Part shown: positions 42,860 to 52,184 of the stretch, one piece after another
How positions within the stretch are numbered: position 1 is the stretch's first letter
How the letters are laid out: each line of letters starts with the position of its first letter
DNA from: Bacteroidota bacterium
Lineage (GTDB): Bacteria; Bacteroidota; Bacteroidia; Chitinophagales; Chitinophagaceae
Assembly (NCBI GenBank): GCA_023386235.1
Contig: JAEWKC010000006.1
Coordinates: 124,001 to 188,000, forward strand
DNA: 64,000 nt
Reading direction: 5' to 3'
Position numbers and translations under genes: made by a program
Notes under the pieces: model-generated
Told to the model about the DNA's origin: nothing
The model's database searches: none
The model's input: only the letters and a program-made list of their open reading frames with translations

Positions 42860-43678
42860 ATGAAGAAGTATATAATTGCATCACTTATAGGAGCATTTGC
42901 ACTTGCGGGTTGTTCGCGCAATGCTATTACAGGCAGAAACCAGGCCAGCCTTATTTCTGAAAGTCAATTACACGAATTGGCTGCTACTCAATACAGACAA
43001 TTTCTATCACAGAATCCGGTAGTTGGTCCTTCCGGCGCTATGAGCAAAGAGTATGCGGTAGTGCAGCGTGTAGGCACCAGAATTGCCAGCGCCATTACAC
43101 AATACTTTACTCAGCAGGGATTGTCGGAAGAAGTAAAAGGATACAACTGGGAATTTAATTTAGTTCAGGGAAATGATATCAACGCGTTTTGTATGCCGGG
43201 CGGTAAAGTAGTGATCTATACAGGATTGTTGCCGGTAGCACAAAATGAAGCAGGATTAGCTGTAGTAATGGGGCATGAAATTGCACACGCAATTTTAAAA
43301 CACGGTTCTGAAAGAATGAGCAGGGCGATGTATGCACAATACGGTGGACAAATTGCAGGCGCAGTTCTGGGCACGCAAAGTCAGGCGCTTGGCAATATCT
43401 TTAGCTCCATTTATTCACCGGTAGCTACTACCACTGTTATTTTACCCAACTCAAGAGCGCAGGAAAGCGAAGCAGATCGCTATGGTTTACGTTTTGCAGC
43501 TATGGCAGGATATAATCCTAACGAGGCTATTCCTTTCTGGACCAGAATGGCACAAGCCGGCGGCCAGTCTTCAACTCCTACAATTTTAAGATCGCATCCT
43601 ACCAACGAGCAAAGAATAAGAGACCTTCAGAAAATAGTACCTGAAGCAATGAAATATTACAGGCCAATTTCTAACTAA
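42860..43678 (+). CDS. M48-family metallopeptidase lipoprotein
   Basis: The 272-residue product has a lipoprotein signal (lipobox Cys 18, FALAGC) and a gluzincin domain with the zinc motif VVMGHEIAHAILKHG and the third ligand Glu in RAQESEADRYG, then SHPTNEQRI. It should act in the periplasm or at the outer membrane on misfolded or unassembled proteins, like LoiP/BepA-type enzymes. It is transcribed alone and followed by a strong bidirectional terminator. Confidence 0.92.
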   Translation: MKKYIIASLIGAFALAGCSRNAITGRNQASLISESQLHELAATQYRQFLSQNPVVGPSGAMSKEYAVVQRVGTRIASAITQYFTQQGLSEEVKGYNWEFNLVQGNDINAFCMPGGKVVIYTGLLPVAQNEAGLAVVMGHEIAHAILKHGSERMSRAMYAQYGGQIAGAVLGTQSQALGNIFSSIYSPVATTTVILPNSRAQESEADRYGLRFAAMAGYNPNEAIPFWTRMAQAGGQSSTPTILRSHPTNEQRIRDLQKIVPEAMKYYRPISN

Positions 43679-43695
43679 GTATAAAGGTCATATAC

Positions 43696-43730
43696 AAAAA
43701 AAGCTGTCGATAATTTCGACAGCTTTTTAT
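43696..43730. terminator. Bidirectional terminator after the M48 gene
   Basis: A perfect 13-bp stem (43698-43710 with 43716-43728, five-base loop) has an A run before it and a T run after it. It lies between convergent genes. Confidence 0.92.
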
Positions 43731-43738
43731 GTAGAAAA

Positions 43739-44416
43739 TTATTGTTGTTTATCAGTCTTCTTCTCAAACATTAACTGCTGCACTTTTTCCTTATCTTCTT
43801 TTTCTTTTTTTAAGTCGAACATAGTTCCGAAAATCCTGTCCCAAAAAGTATTACTTACGCCAAAGCCCAGATCTTCATCTTTGTAATGATGCAGATGATG
43901 ATTGCGCCATAAAGCTTTCATGCCTTTGGGAGGCGCAAACGCGTGTATGGCATAATGCATAGAGGCATAAAGCAAATAGCCTAAAATAAATCCGGGGAAG
44001 AAAGCCCACGCCATTTCGCGCATAAACAAATAGAAAATACCGAATATCAATGAAGAAAGAATAATGCTGGGTACGGGAGGCATAAAAAGGCGTTGCCTGT
44101 CTCTGGGGTAATGATGATGATTGCCATGCATAATGTAGGCAACTTTCTGTAAAGTAGGATTTTTAACCTTCATGTGAAAGATATACCTGTGTGCAAAATA
44201 TTCAAACAATGTCCAAAAACCCATCGCTATAAAAAAGATAAGAAGAACTTTGCCCCATGTATACCCGATAACCGTATGAGCTCTGTAAAGCATATAAATA
44301 ATAATGGGAATATACATACCCCAAATGATAGCGGGGTGACCTTTGGTAAGCAATTCTAAATATTTGTTTTCAAAAAGTCTGGCTTGCCCTTTATTATGAA
44401 TCTTTTCAAATTGCAT
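43739..44416 (-). CDS. Sterol desaturase / fatty acid hydroxylase family protein
   Basis: The 225-residue membrane di-iron protein has the expected His clusters: EYFAHRYIFHM, MHGNHHHYP, MHYAIHAFAP and WRNHHLHHYKDE. Four membrane helices are visible (about 28-48, 53-75, 115-130 and 134-155). In Bacteroidota such proteins hydroxylate the acyl chains of sphingolipids or similar lipids, so fatty acid 2-hydroxylase activity is plausible. The C-terminal tail is Lys/Glu-rich. Confidence 0.9.
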   Translation of the reverse strand: MQFEKIHNKGQARLFENKYLELLTKGHPAIIWGMYIPIIIYMLYRAHTVIGYTWGKVLLIFFIAMGFWTLFEYFAHRYIFHMKVKNPTLQKVAYIMHGNHHHYPRDRQRLFMPPVPSIILSSLIFGIFYLFMREMAWAFFPGFILGYLLYASMHYAIHAFAPPKGMKALWRNHHLHHYKDEDLGFGVSNTFWDRIFGTMFDLKKEKEDKEKVQQLMFEKKTDKQQ

Positions 44417-44439
44417 AAAAAATGTTTTGTTGACTGATA

Positions 44440-44447
44440 CAAATTTA
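44440..44447 (-). promoter_or_regulatory. -7 box for the fatty acid hydroxylase gene
   Basis: On the minus strand this reads TAAATTTG, a full match to TAnnTTTG, 23 bases before the ATG. The rest of the 228-base gap up to 44645 is AT-rich and shows nothing further except a variant -7 box (TAAATTCG, 44600-44607) for the next gene. Confidence 0.5.
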
Positions 44448-44644
44448 CACTCAAAAAATCAATGCCCGAAATTAACCGGATCATTTTTTTTAAAACAATA
44501 CTTCATTGCTGAATGCCAATATAGTTGATGCATAGGCAGAAATAACAAAATTATACCAACGGAAAATATTTATTTTACTGATTATATTTTTAAAATTGAT
44601 AAATTCGCAGTTTATATGCTTGTAAAACGTATAGCCGAAATAAA

Positions 44645-46075
44645 ATGAAGTTGTTGCATAAATACACACTCTTTATAAGTCTGATTATTGGTTTCGGAAT
44701 TTTATTTTCCAACTGTGCAGTTATCGTACCTCCGGGCGGGGGGCCTAAAGATAGTTTGCCTCCCAATCTTATTTCATCAACACCGGGTGATTCTTCTGTT
44801 AACTTTACAGGAAAAAAAATTGAACTGATTTTTGATGAATATATAACCGTTGAAAATGCGCAGCAAGAACTGATTGTGTCGCCAACCGTACAGACTATGC
44901 CGCTTGTTTCCAGCTATCTTGAGAAAATCACTATTGAATTCAAAGAACCTCTTGAACCTAACACTACTTATTCTTTTAACTTTGGCAAGTCTATAAAAGA
45001 TGCCAATGAAGGCAATCCTTATCAGGATTATACGTATGCGCTAAGCACCGGGAATGTACTGGATACGGGCACTATCAGCGGCAGAGTAGTATTGGCAGAG
45101 ACCGGTCTGGCCGACTCTACCATGTTAGCAGTATTGTATACAGACCTGTCTGATACGGCTATTTATAAGAATATGCCCAGATACTATACCCGCTTAGATT
45201 CTGCCGGTAATTTCGAATTTAATTTCTTACCCCAAAATATTCCTTTCCATTTATTTGCGGTAGAAAACAGTTATATGAGAAATTACGCTGATTCTACCAA
45301 GTTGTTTGCTTATTACGGAAATACGATTACCGCCAGCCAAACAGACTCTGTACCTTTGGTATTGTATGCTTACAGAGAATTTGAAGATGTAGGGAGACCG
45401 AGACGTATAACGGAAAATCAGCTCAAAAAACAACGCGAAGAAGACGCCAAAAAGCCATTAACCGTTGCGGTTTCAGCAAAGAATGAAGCGCAAAGTCTTT
45501 TGGATGATTTGTATATCAATTTTTCAAAACCATTGCGTACGCTTGACGCTGCGGCAATTACACTTACCGATACCAATAATGTGCCCGTAAGAGATTATAC
45601 CATTGAAAAAAGCAGGCTCGACTCTAACTATTCTTCTTTTGCATTAAAACGCACCTGGCCCGAAGATGCGCACTATATACTTATTGTGCCGCCGGAAGCA
45701 GCTGTGGATAGCTTTGATGTGCGATTGACCAAGGCGGATACCACTCTTTTTAAAACAAAAACAGAAAGGGAGTACGCGTCGTTTACCATGACTTTTCCTG
45801 ATGTGGACATGAGCCTTAACCCTGTGGTTTTATTATTTAAGAACAATACGATTGTAGATTCTATGAAGATAGGAGAGGATAAAAGAATTATCAGGAGCCG
45901 TTACGAGCCGGGCGAATACGAGATGCGCATTTTGTACGATACAAACAATAATATGCGCTGGGATCCGGGCAGCTATTCAAGGCGCACTCAGCCGGAAATG
46001 GTTGTTACACACAAAAAAGTCATAGCCATCAGGGCAAACTGGGAAAACGAAATAGAAATTTTTATTAATCAATAA
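44645..46075 (+). CDS. Ig-like (Big_5) domain lipoprotein
   Basis: The 476-residue product has a lipoprotein signal (lipobox Cys about 24, ILFSNC). A Pro/Gly-rich linker IVPPGGGPKDSLPPNL leads into an Ig-like Big_5 domain (about 38-135, with STPGDSSVNFTGKKIELIFD). The rest has repeated beta-rich segments and a carboxypeptidase-regulatory-like stretch (GTISGRVV). This domain order is common in Bacteroidota surface lipoproteins of unknown role. It is 17 bases before recR. Confidence 0.85.
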   Translation: MKLLHKYTLFISLIIGFGILFSNCAVIVPPGGGPKDSLPPNLISSTPGDSSVNFTGKKIELIFDEYITVENAQQELIVSPTVQTMPLVSSYLEKITIEFKEPLEPNTTYSFNFGKSIKDANEGNPYQDYTYALSTGNVLDTGTISGRVVLAETGLADSTMLAVLYTDLSDTAIYKNMPRYYTRLDSAGNFEFNFLPQNIPFHLFAVENSYMRNYADSTKLFAYYGNTITASQTDSVPLVLYAYREFEDVGRPRRITENQLKKQREEDAKKPLTVAVSAKNEAQSLLDDLYINFSKPLRTLDAAAITLTDTNNVPVRDYTIEKSRLDSNYSSFALKRTWPEDAHYILIVPPEAAVDSFDVRLTKADTTLFKTKTEREYASFTMTFPDVDMSLNPVVLLFKNNTIVDSMKIGEDKRIIRSRYEPGEYEMRILYDTNNNMRWDPGSYSRRTQPEMVVTHKKVIAIRANWENEIEIFINQ

Positions 46076-46092
46076 TTTGTACTTTTAGCAGT

Positions 46093-46713
46093 ATGCAGTT
46101 ATCTTCTTCTTTATTGGAAAATGCGGTGAACGAATTTGCAAAATTGCCGGGTATTGGAAAAAAAACAGCGTTGAGGCTGGTTTTGCATTTATTAAAACAG
46201 GAAAAAGAAGAGGTTGGCGTATTCGCTGAAACTATACGCAAAATGCGCGAGGGTATTCAGTTTTGTAAACGATGCCACAACATAAGCGATGGAGAACTTT
46301 GCTCTATTTGTACCAATACAATGCGCCGGCAAAATGTAATATGTGTGGTAGAAAATATTCGGGATGTAATTGCTATAGAAAGCACGCAACAGTTTAACGG
46401 TACTTACCACGTATTAGGCGGTGTGATATCTCCGCTGGATGGCGTTGGTCCGGATAATCTTACTATCGACTCATTGATTGACAGAGTCCGGCAGGAGGAG
46501 CCGGAGGAATTGATCTTTGCCTTGAACCCTAATATTCAGGGCGATACAACTATTTACTATATCCAGAAAAAGCTGGGCCCCAATCCCTGCAAAATCACTA
46601 CTGTAGCCCGGGGCATTGCGTTTGGTGGCGAGTTGGAATATGCCGATGAAATTACTCTTGCCAAAAGCCTCGCCAACCGTTTGCCGATAGAGAATTATAT
46701 GAAATCACTATAA
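46093..46713 (+). CDS. recR: Recombination mediator protein RecR
   Basis: The 206-residue protein acts with RecO (and RecF) to load RecA at gaps. It has the helix-hairpin-helix LPGIGKKTALRLVLHLL, the four-Cys zinc finger CKRCHNISDGELCSIC, a Toprim domain with ICVVENIRDVIAIE and YHVLGGVISPLDGVGPDNL, and the C-terminal Walker-B-like TTVARGIAFGGELEYAD. The length is normal. Confidence 0.96.
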   Translation: MQLSSSLLENAVNEFAKLPGIGKKTALRLVLHLLKQEKEEVGVFAETIRKMREGIQFCKRCHNISDGELCSICTNTMRRQNVICVVENIRDVIAIESTQQFNGTYHVLGGVISPLDGVGPDNLTIDSLIDRVRQEEPEELIFALNPNIQGDTTIYYIQKKLGPNPCKITTVARGIAFGGELEYADEITLAKSLANRLPIENYMKSL

Positions 46714-46842
46714 AGCTTTTACAACACAGGAGATAATTCTGATTCGAGAGGAATTTATTGTTATTTACGAAAACGTTTTAATTGCTTCTGTAGCAATAAA
46801 TGAAAATTATTATTAATAATTCATTATTTTCGCAACTAATAA

Positions 46843-47598
46843 ATGCATTCAGTGGAAAAACTTGTTATCATACCTACCTACAATGAAAAAGAAAATATTG
46901 AAAATATCATTAACTATGTTTTCAATATGCATGCAGGATACCACATTCTTGTGATTGACGATGGTTCGCCCGATGGTACCGCGCAAATTGTGCAGGGCCT
47001 AATCAATAATATATATACCGATGAGCTGTTTATGCTGCAGCGTTCGGGCAAACTGGGTTTAGGCACGGCTTACATAACAGGTTTTAAATGGGCTTTAGAA
47101 AAAGGCTATCAGTACATTTTTGAAATGGATGCTGATTTTTCTCATAATCCTGATGACCTGGAAAGATTGTATAAAGCATGTAAGGAAGATGGTGCGGATA
47201 TGGCCATTGGCAGCCGGTACGTAAAAGGGGGAAGTATTGAAAACTGGCCTTTAGAGCGCAAAATTTATTCCCGCGGCGGAGCCATTTATACCAAAATGAT
47301 TACCTGGAGCCCTATCAATGATCAGACTGCAGGTTTTATCTGTTATTCACGCAAAGTATTAGATACAATTGATTTGGATGCTATTACGTATGTAGGCTAC
47401 GCTTTTCAGGTAGAAATGAAATTTGCCGCCTGGAAATTAGGCTTCAAGATTGCAGAAGTACCTATAACGTTCGTAGACAGACGCGCCGGCACCAGCAAGA
47501 TGAGCAAAGGCATTATTAAAGAAGGCATCATTGGCGTATTGAAATTGCAGTATCAAAGCATGTTTGGTAACTATCGTAAAAAGATAAGGAGAAAATAA
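46843..47598 (+). CDS. Polyprenol-phosphate mannosyltransferase-like GT2 (DPM1 type)
   Basis: The 251-residue family 2 glycosyltransferase transfers a sugar from a nucleotide donor to a polyprenyl phosphate. It has VIIPTYNEKENIENII, VIDDGSPDGTAQ, EMDADFSHNPDDL (metal-binding DAD), SRYVKGGSIENWPL and FVDRRAGTSKMS. It lacks the C-terminal membrane helices found in longer relatives. Lipid-linked mannose could feed protein O-glycosylation, which is common in Bacteroidota. A variant -7 box TATTTTCG is at 46825-46832. Confidence 0.92.
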   Translation: MHSVEKLVIIPTYNEKENIENIINYVFNMHAGYHILVIDDGSPDGTAQIVQGLINNIYTDELFMLQRSGKLGLGTAYITGFKWALEKGYQYIFEMDADFSHNPDDLERLYKACKEDGADMAIGSRYVKGGSIENWPLERKIYSRGGAIYTKMITWSPINDQTAGFICYSRKVLDTIDLDAITYVGYAFQVEMKFAAWKLGFKIAEVPITFVDRRAGTSKMSKGIIKEGIIGVLKLQYQSMFGNYRKKIRRK

Positions 47599-47635
47599 TT
47601 GCCATTGAATAGTTATTACTCGCTTTAACTAGCCC

Positions 47636-48283
47636 TTATTTATCCAGGGTTTCCTGTAAATTGTATTTTTCATTGGCAAAATATACTTCCAGTGTGTAGC
47701 CGGTAGGTTTATAATACTCTTGCAGTGTGTGTACAATTTTCTCTTTGGCCTGGTTGGCGTACGTGATATTATTTTCCAGTTGTGCTCTGGACTGCTCATA
47801 AAGTTTTTGTTCCAGCCTGCTGAAGTGTGCATGATTATCGGCTTGCAACCAGCCCTGGTTGGCCGCAAAAGATACTTTATTCATTTTTATTTCATAACTT
47901 AAAAGCTTGGGCTGAGGTAGCGATACCACTATTTTTTTGTTTTCTTCCTGTACTTTTATTTCCTGACCTTCCAGGTCTACACCATATTTACCTACGTATG
48001 GAACAGTGATGTTAATTGTTTTCTCCATAAACAACTTTCTTAAGTTATCGGTCAGGCTGCCATCGTTTTGCACATTGGTGCTTTTAATAGAAGCGCTGCC
48101 TTGTACTTCAAGAGAAGAAAGTTCAGAAATTTGTTTAATGATGACTGTGTTGGTAGCAATATTCTCAATTATCACATTGTTTGACTTTTTACCCAGAAAA
48201 TAGGCTAAAATGCCAATGATGACAACCAAAAGCAATAATGCAACAGTGCTGATACCGGATTTTTTTATATTGTTTGTACGCAT
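47636..48283 (-). CDS. DUF4230 membrane-anchored protein
   Basis: The 215-residue product has one N-terminal membrane helix (about 12-31, STVALLLLVVIIGILAYFLG) and a DUF4230 domain outside it, with ELSSLEVQGSASIK and INITVPYVGKYGVDL. The function is unknown. It lies 32 bases after the M15 peptidase gene and may share its transcript. Confidence 0.82.
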   Translation of the reverse strand: MRTNNIKKSGISTVALLLLVVIIGILAYFLGKKSNNVIIENIATNTVIIKQISELSSLEVQGSASIKSTNVQNDGSLTDNLRKLFMEKTINITVPYVGKYGVDLEGQEIKVQEENKKIVVSLPQPKLLSYEIKMNKVSFAANQGWLQADNHAHFSRLEQKLYEQSRAQLENNITYANQAKEKIVHTLQEYYKPTGYTLEVYFANEKYNLQETLDK

Positions 48284-48315
48284 AGGTTGGTTAGATGAAA
48301 AATCTTCTAAAAAAT

Positions 48316-49038
48316 TTAATCAGGCAGCTCGCTGAAATCAAGATCCAGCACTTTATATTTTTCAGTGGTTATAAATGTGTAATGCCACCATTCTTTTACA
48401 TAAGGCTTAAATCCAAAGTGATGCATGATGTTTTTCAGCAGATTTCTGTTGTTTTTTACTTTGGCAGGTAATTTATTATAATCGAGGTGCGCTTTGGCTG
48501 TAAAGTCATCAAACTCTGTGGGCATTTTTATCTGCCTGCCTGTTTTTAGTTCATATAAGCTGATGTCTACGGCGGTTCCGCGGTTATGGTTGCTGCCTTT
48601 TGACGGATCTGCCACGTAAGCAGGATTATTTACTATTTCCCACATTTTTACCGATACGCTGTGCGGCCTGTAAGCGTCAAATAATAATATGCCATAACCG
48701 CGTTTAGCTAATGAGTCTGCCACCAGTTTTAAAGCCTCTGCGGCAGGTTTTACCAGGTAAGGTTTGGGATTTTTATACAGGATTTGCCCCGTAAAATTGT
48801 TAATGCCGGCATAGTGCCATTCGGTTTTAAGGTGCGGAATAATGTTAAAAAGATTGATTAACGGCACATTTTCGGTAGAAAAACCCTTAACTTTGTCCTC
48901 GTTTTTAAGGAAAACGCTGGTCGTTGTACTGTTTTCCGGATTTGTTCCTGCATTTTGGGAACGGCATTCTTTCAGGAGAATAAAATTCAAAAAAGATGCC
49001 AAAAAGAAAATGATGTATATGATTTTGGAACTTTTCAT
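48316..49038 (-). CDS. M15-family D-alanyl-D-alanine dipeptidase-like protein
   Basis: The 240-residue exported protein has the zinc site of the VanX/DdpX group: His and Asp in SNHNRGTAVDIS, a Glu-Trp-Trp-His block (VKEWWHYTF) with catalytic Glu and third zinc ligand, and the Arg in DAYRPHSV. The N-terminal hydrophobic segment (about 4-22) is a signal peptide. The sequence LLKEC is a poor lipobox. It should cleave D-Ala-D-Ala in peptidoglycan turnover. There is no vanHA context, so nothing suggests glycopeptide resistance. Confidence 0.88.
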   Translation of the reverse strand: MKSSKIIYIIFFLASFLNFILLKECRSQNAGTNPENSTTTSVFLKNEDKVKGFSTENVPLINLFNIIPHLKTEWHYAGINNFTGQILYKNPKPYLVKPAAEALKLVADSLAKRGYGILLFDAYRPHSVSVKMWEIVNNPAYVADPSKGSNHNRGTAVDISLYELKTGRQIKMPTEFDDFTAKAHLDYNKLPAKVKNNRNLLKNIMHHFGFKPYVKEWWHYTFITTEKYKVLDLDFSELPD

Positions 49039-49098
49039 CTATGTAAACATACTGAAAGTTCCTCATAAAAATCAAATTTGTAAACCAAAAATGAACGG

Positions 49099-49620
49099 AT
49101 GAAATTTTTAGTTAGTTTATTGAGTATTTCTTTACTTAGTTTTACCAGTACAGAAAGAACCATTACTAAAGCTAATGAACCAAAACTTAATGTGAATGCT
49201 GCACCTCCGTCAGATTCACTTTCCCTGAAAAACTTTAGAATACCCTCAAAAAGCAATAACAACAATAATGCTGTGTCTGCTGTTTCGGTAAAAAAATCTT
49301 CAGGCAAAGTATTAAATGGTTCAGGTACTTATTATGCTTCTTACTTTGAAGGCAGAAAAGCAGCGAACGGAGAAATTTTTAGTCATTCAAAAGCGAATGT
49401 TGCCAGCAACCATTTTAAATTAAATACCTGGGTAAGAGTTACCAATCCGAAAAACGGTAAATCTATTGTAGCGAAAGTTACAGACAGAATGCACCCCAGG
49501 ATGGCCGCCAGAGGCAGAATTGTGGATATGACTTCTAAGCATGCCAAATATTTAGGCATCTTTGGTCATGGAGTGGCTAAAGTACAAGTAGAACAGGTAG
49601 AAGCAGGTACAAAAGAGTAA
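49099..49620 (+). CDS. RlpA-like double-psi beta-barrel protein
   Basis: The 173-residue exported protein has an N-terminal signal, a low-complexity Ser/Asn linker (about 50-72) and a C-terminal double-psi beta-barrel of the RlpA type (about 80-168). The latter has GTYYASYFEGRKAANGEIF, the catalytic-type DRMHPRMAARGRIVDMT and GIFGHGVAKVQVE. RlpA proteins are septal lytic transglycosylases or peptidoglycan binders. No SPOR domain is present. It is divergent from the M15 peptidase gene, 60 bases away. Confidence 0.88.
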   Translation: MKFLVSLLSISLLSFTSTERTITKANEPKLNVNAAPPSDSLSLKNFRIPSKSNNNNNAVSAVSVKKSSGKVLNGSGTYYASYFEGRKAANGEIFSHSKANVASNHFKLNTWVRVTNPKNGKSIVAKVTDRMHPRMAARGRIVDMTSKHAKYLGIFGHGVAKVQVEQVEAGTKE

Positions 49621-49644
49621 CAAAAAGTAAATAACATTTAAAAC

Positions 49645-49677
49645 AATAAAGTCCGGCACAAATCGCCGGACTTTATT
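49645..49677 (+). terminator. Terminator after the RlpA-like gene
   Basis: A perfect 13-bp stem (49645-49657 with 49665-49677, seven-base loop), GC-rich at its top, ends in a T-rich tail. Confidence 0.9.
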
Positions 49678-49808
49678 ATTTTTGCAAAGATGTAAAAACA
49701 AGTACGTGATGAAACGTTTATAACTATTATCTATTGATAGGGTGTATGTAGCATTTTCATCAGGTAAAAATATTGGCCTCTGATGCCTACCAACTAAAAA
49801 ACAAGCAA

Positions 49809-50633
49809 ATGAAATTTCTATCTTATATAATTATAGCTGGGTTTCTTGCCTTTTCATTAGTATCCTGTAAAAATGATAATGCAGATGAAAATAATGATGA
49901 TAATAATGCTTCCGCTATACCGCCTCCTGCCGCACTTAATTATCAGTTGATAAAAACGTATCCGCATAGTACAGAATCTTTCACACAGGGTCTTTTCTTT
50001 CATAATGGTAAAATGTACGAGTCTACCGGCGAAAAAAGAACAAGCTGGCTGATGAAAGTAAATGTGCAGGACGGTACTACTCAAAAAATAGCCACATTGC
50101 CCGAAGAGTTTTTTGGTGAAGGCTCTTCAATCATTAATAATAAAATCTACTATCTTACCTGGATGGATCATAAAGTTTTTGTGTATGATGCAAAAACGCA
50201 TCAGCTTATCAAAGAGCATCAATGGCCGTATGAAGGCTGGGGTATGACTACCGACAGCACACAGCTTATCATCTCTACGGGCTCCAGCCAGCTGTATTTT
50301 GTAGATCCGGAAACCTTCTCCATAAAAAAAGAAATCACTGTAAATAATAACTATGGTCCGGTGGCTATGCTTAACGAACTGGAATATGTAAACGGGTATA
50401 TTTACGCGAACGTGTACGAAACCAATAACATAGTTAAAATAGATCCTAATACAGGCAATGTAGTAGGAATGCTAAACCTTACAGCTTTACTCACTGCCGA
50501 CCCTGCGCCATTGAACGGCAGAGAAGTGGATTTAAACAATGTACTGAACGGCATAGCATACAACCCGGATACCAACACATTTTTTGTAACCGGCAAGCGT
50601 TGGTCTAAACTATTTGAGATACAACTGCAATAA
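49809..50633 (+). CDS. Glutaminyl-peptide cyclotransferase (plant/papaya type) lipoprotein
   Basis: It turns N-terminal Gln into pyroglutamate. The 274-residue product has a lipoprotein signal (SLVSC) and a five-bladed propeller with PHSTESFTQGLFF, YESTGEKRTSWL, WPYEGWGMTTD, ELEYVNGYIYANVYETN and LNGIAYNPDTNTFFVTGKRW. I chose the ATG at 49809, which starts the signal peptide; the earlier start at 49773 adds twelve polar residues. In Bacteroidota, signal peptidase I often leaves Gln at +1 and this enzyme caps it. Many exported proteins in this window fit that pattern. Confidence 0.93.
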   Translation: MKFLSYIIIAGFLAFSLVSCKNDNADENNDDNNASAIPPPAALNYQLIKTYPHSTESFTQGLFFHNGKMYESTGEKRTSWLMKVNVQDGTTQKIATLPEEFFGEGSSIINNKIYYLTWMDHKVFVYDAKTHQLIKEHQWPYEGWGMTTDSTQLIISTGSSQLYFVDPETFSIKKEITVNNNYGPVAMLNELEYVNGYIYANVYETNNIVKIDPNTGNVVGMLNLTALLTADPAPLNGREVDLNNVLNGIAYNPDTNTFFVTGKRWSKLFEIQLQ

Positions 50634-50671
50634 TCGGAGCATCGTATATTTATTAATTGAAGATTGCAAGC

Positions 50672-52090
50672 ATGCAAATTTCCTGTACAGAAAGAGAATT
50701 ATTTATTTTAAAAAAAATTGCATCAGCCGCTAATGAAAATGGTGTAGAAGCTTACGTGGTTGGAGGATTCGTGAGAGATAAGATACTTAGCCGCCCGTCA
50801 AAGGATATTGATATAGTCTGCCTGGGCGACGCGATCGCTTTGGCAGATACAGTGGCGGAAAGGTTTGCACCCAATAAACCACCCGTTTCATTTTTCAGGA
50901 ATTTTGGTACGGCTCAGATAAAAATTCCCGATTACGAAGTAGAATTTGTAGGAGCCAGAAAAGAAAGCTACAGAGAAGAAAGCCGCAAGCCCGATGTAGA
51001 ATCCGGTACACTGGAAGATGACCAGCGCAGAAGAGATTTTACTATCAATGCCATGTCGGTAAGTCTTAATAGAAAAAATTACGGAGCGCTCATAGATCCT
51101 TTTAACGGATTGACCGATTTGCAATTGAAAATCATCAGAACGCCACTGCAACCCGGCATTACTTTTAGCGACGATCCTTTGCGTATGATGCGAGCTATAC
51201 GTTTTGCCACACAGTTGAATTTTACAATTGAAGAAGATACTTTTAAAGCTATTATTGATAATAAAGAACGCATAAAGATTGTATCGCAGGAAAGAATTAC
51301 CGATGAGCTGAATAAAATAATGCAGAGCAAAAAACCATCTGTAGGGTGGGATCTTCTTTACAGAAGTGGTTTGCTGCCCATCATATTTCCACAGTTTGCC
51401 GCCATGGCGGGCGTTGAAAAAATACAGGGTATTGCACATAAAGACAATTTTTATCATACTCTACAGGTGGTGGATAATGTTTGCACCGAAACTGATAATT
51501 TATGGCTGCGCTGGGCCGCGCTGCTGCACGATATAGGCAAACCTGTAGTAAAGCAATTTGAAGAAAATACCGGCTGGACTTTTCACGGACATGAGGTGGT
51601 AGGGGCAAAAATGGTGAAGAGAATTTTTTCGGCACTTAAATTGCCGCTGAATGAAAAAATGAAATATGTAGAAAAACTGGTGGGCCTGCACATGCGACCT
51701 ATCAGTTTGACCAAAGAAAATATTACCGATAGCGCTGTGCGCAGGCTGCTTTTTGAAGCCGGCGAGGAAATTGATGATTTAATGACGCTTTGCCGTGCAG
51801 ATATCACCAGCAAAAACAAGCAAAAAGTAGAGCGATACCTGCAAAATTTTAGAATTGTAGCAGAGCGTATGCACGAAGTAGAAGCTTCTGACCAGCTCAG
51901 AAACTGGCAGCCGCCTATTTCGGGTGAAGAAATAATGCATACATTCGATATAGGACCGGGAAAAAATGTAGGTGTGATAAAAGACGCTGTACGTGAAGCT
52001 ATTTTAGACGGCGAAATAGGCAATAACTATGAAGATGCCTTTGCGCTAATGCTAAAAAAAGGGCAGGAGTTAGGTTTGAGCAGAAAGTAG
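50672..52090 (+). CDS. cca: CCA tRNA nucleotidyltransferase with HD domain
   Basis: The 472-residue class II nucleotidyltransferase has AYVVGGFVRDKIL and KDIDIVCLG (metal-binding DxD), RRRDFTINAMS, IDPFNGLTDL and DDPLRMMRAIRFA, then an HD phosphohydrolase domain (about 245-390, LRWAALLHDIGKP). It adds or repairs the CCA end of tRNA; a poly(A) polymerase role is less likely but not excluded by sequence. The ATG at 50672 is preferred over a TTG five codons upstream. Confidence 0.92.
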   Translation: MQISCTERELFILKKIASAANENGVEAYVVGGFVRDKILSRPSKDIDIVCLGDAIALADTVAERFAPNKPPVSFFRNFGTAQIKIPDYEVEFVGARKESYREESRKPDVESGTLEDDQRRRDFTINAMSVSLNRKNYGALIDPFNGLTDLQLKIIRTPLQPGITFSDDPLRMMRAIRFATQLNFTIEEDTFKAIIDNKERIKIVSQERITDELNKIMQSKKPSVGWDLLYRSGLLPIIFPQFAAMAGVEKIQGIAHKDNFYHTLQVVDNVCTETDNLWLRWAALLHDIGKPVVKQFEENTGWTFHGHEVVGAKMVKRIFSALKLPLNEKMKYVEKLVGLHMRPISLTKENITDSAVRRLLFEAGEEIDDLMTLCRADITSKNKQKVERYLQNFRIVAERMHEVEASDQLRNWQPPISGEEIMHTFDIGPGKNVGVIKDAVREAILDGEIGNNYEDAFALMLKKGQELGLSRK

Positions 52091-52184
52091 AAGTTATTAT
52101 AATACATAAAAATGATTACCTACTTACAGAATCGCAAAGCATATATTGATAACTTTTATAACAACATACAAAATCGAAAAAATA

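Noticed and set aside
48316..49038. VanX-type glycopeptide resistance
   Set aside because: There are no vanH or vanA ligase genes and no VanRS system nearby. A peptidoglycan turnover role fits better.
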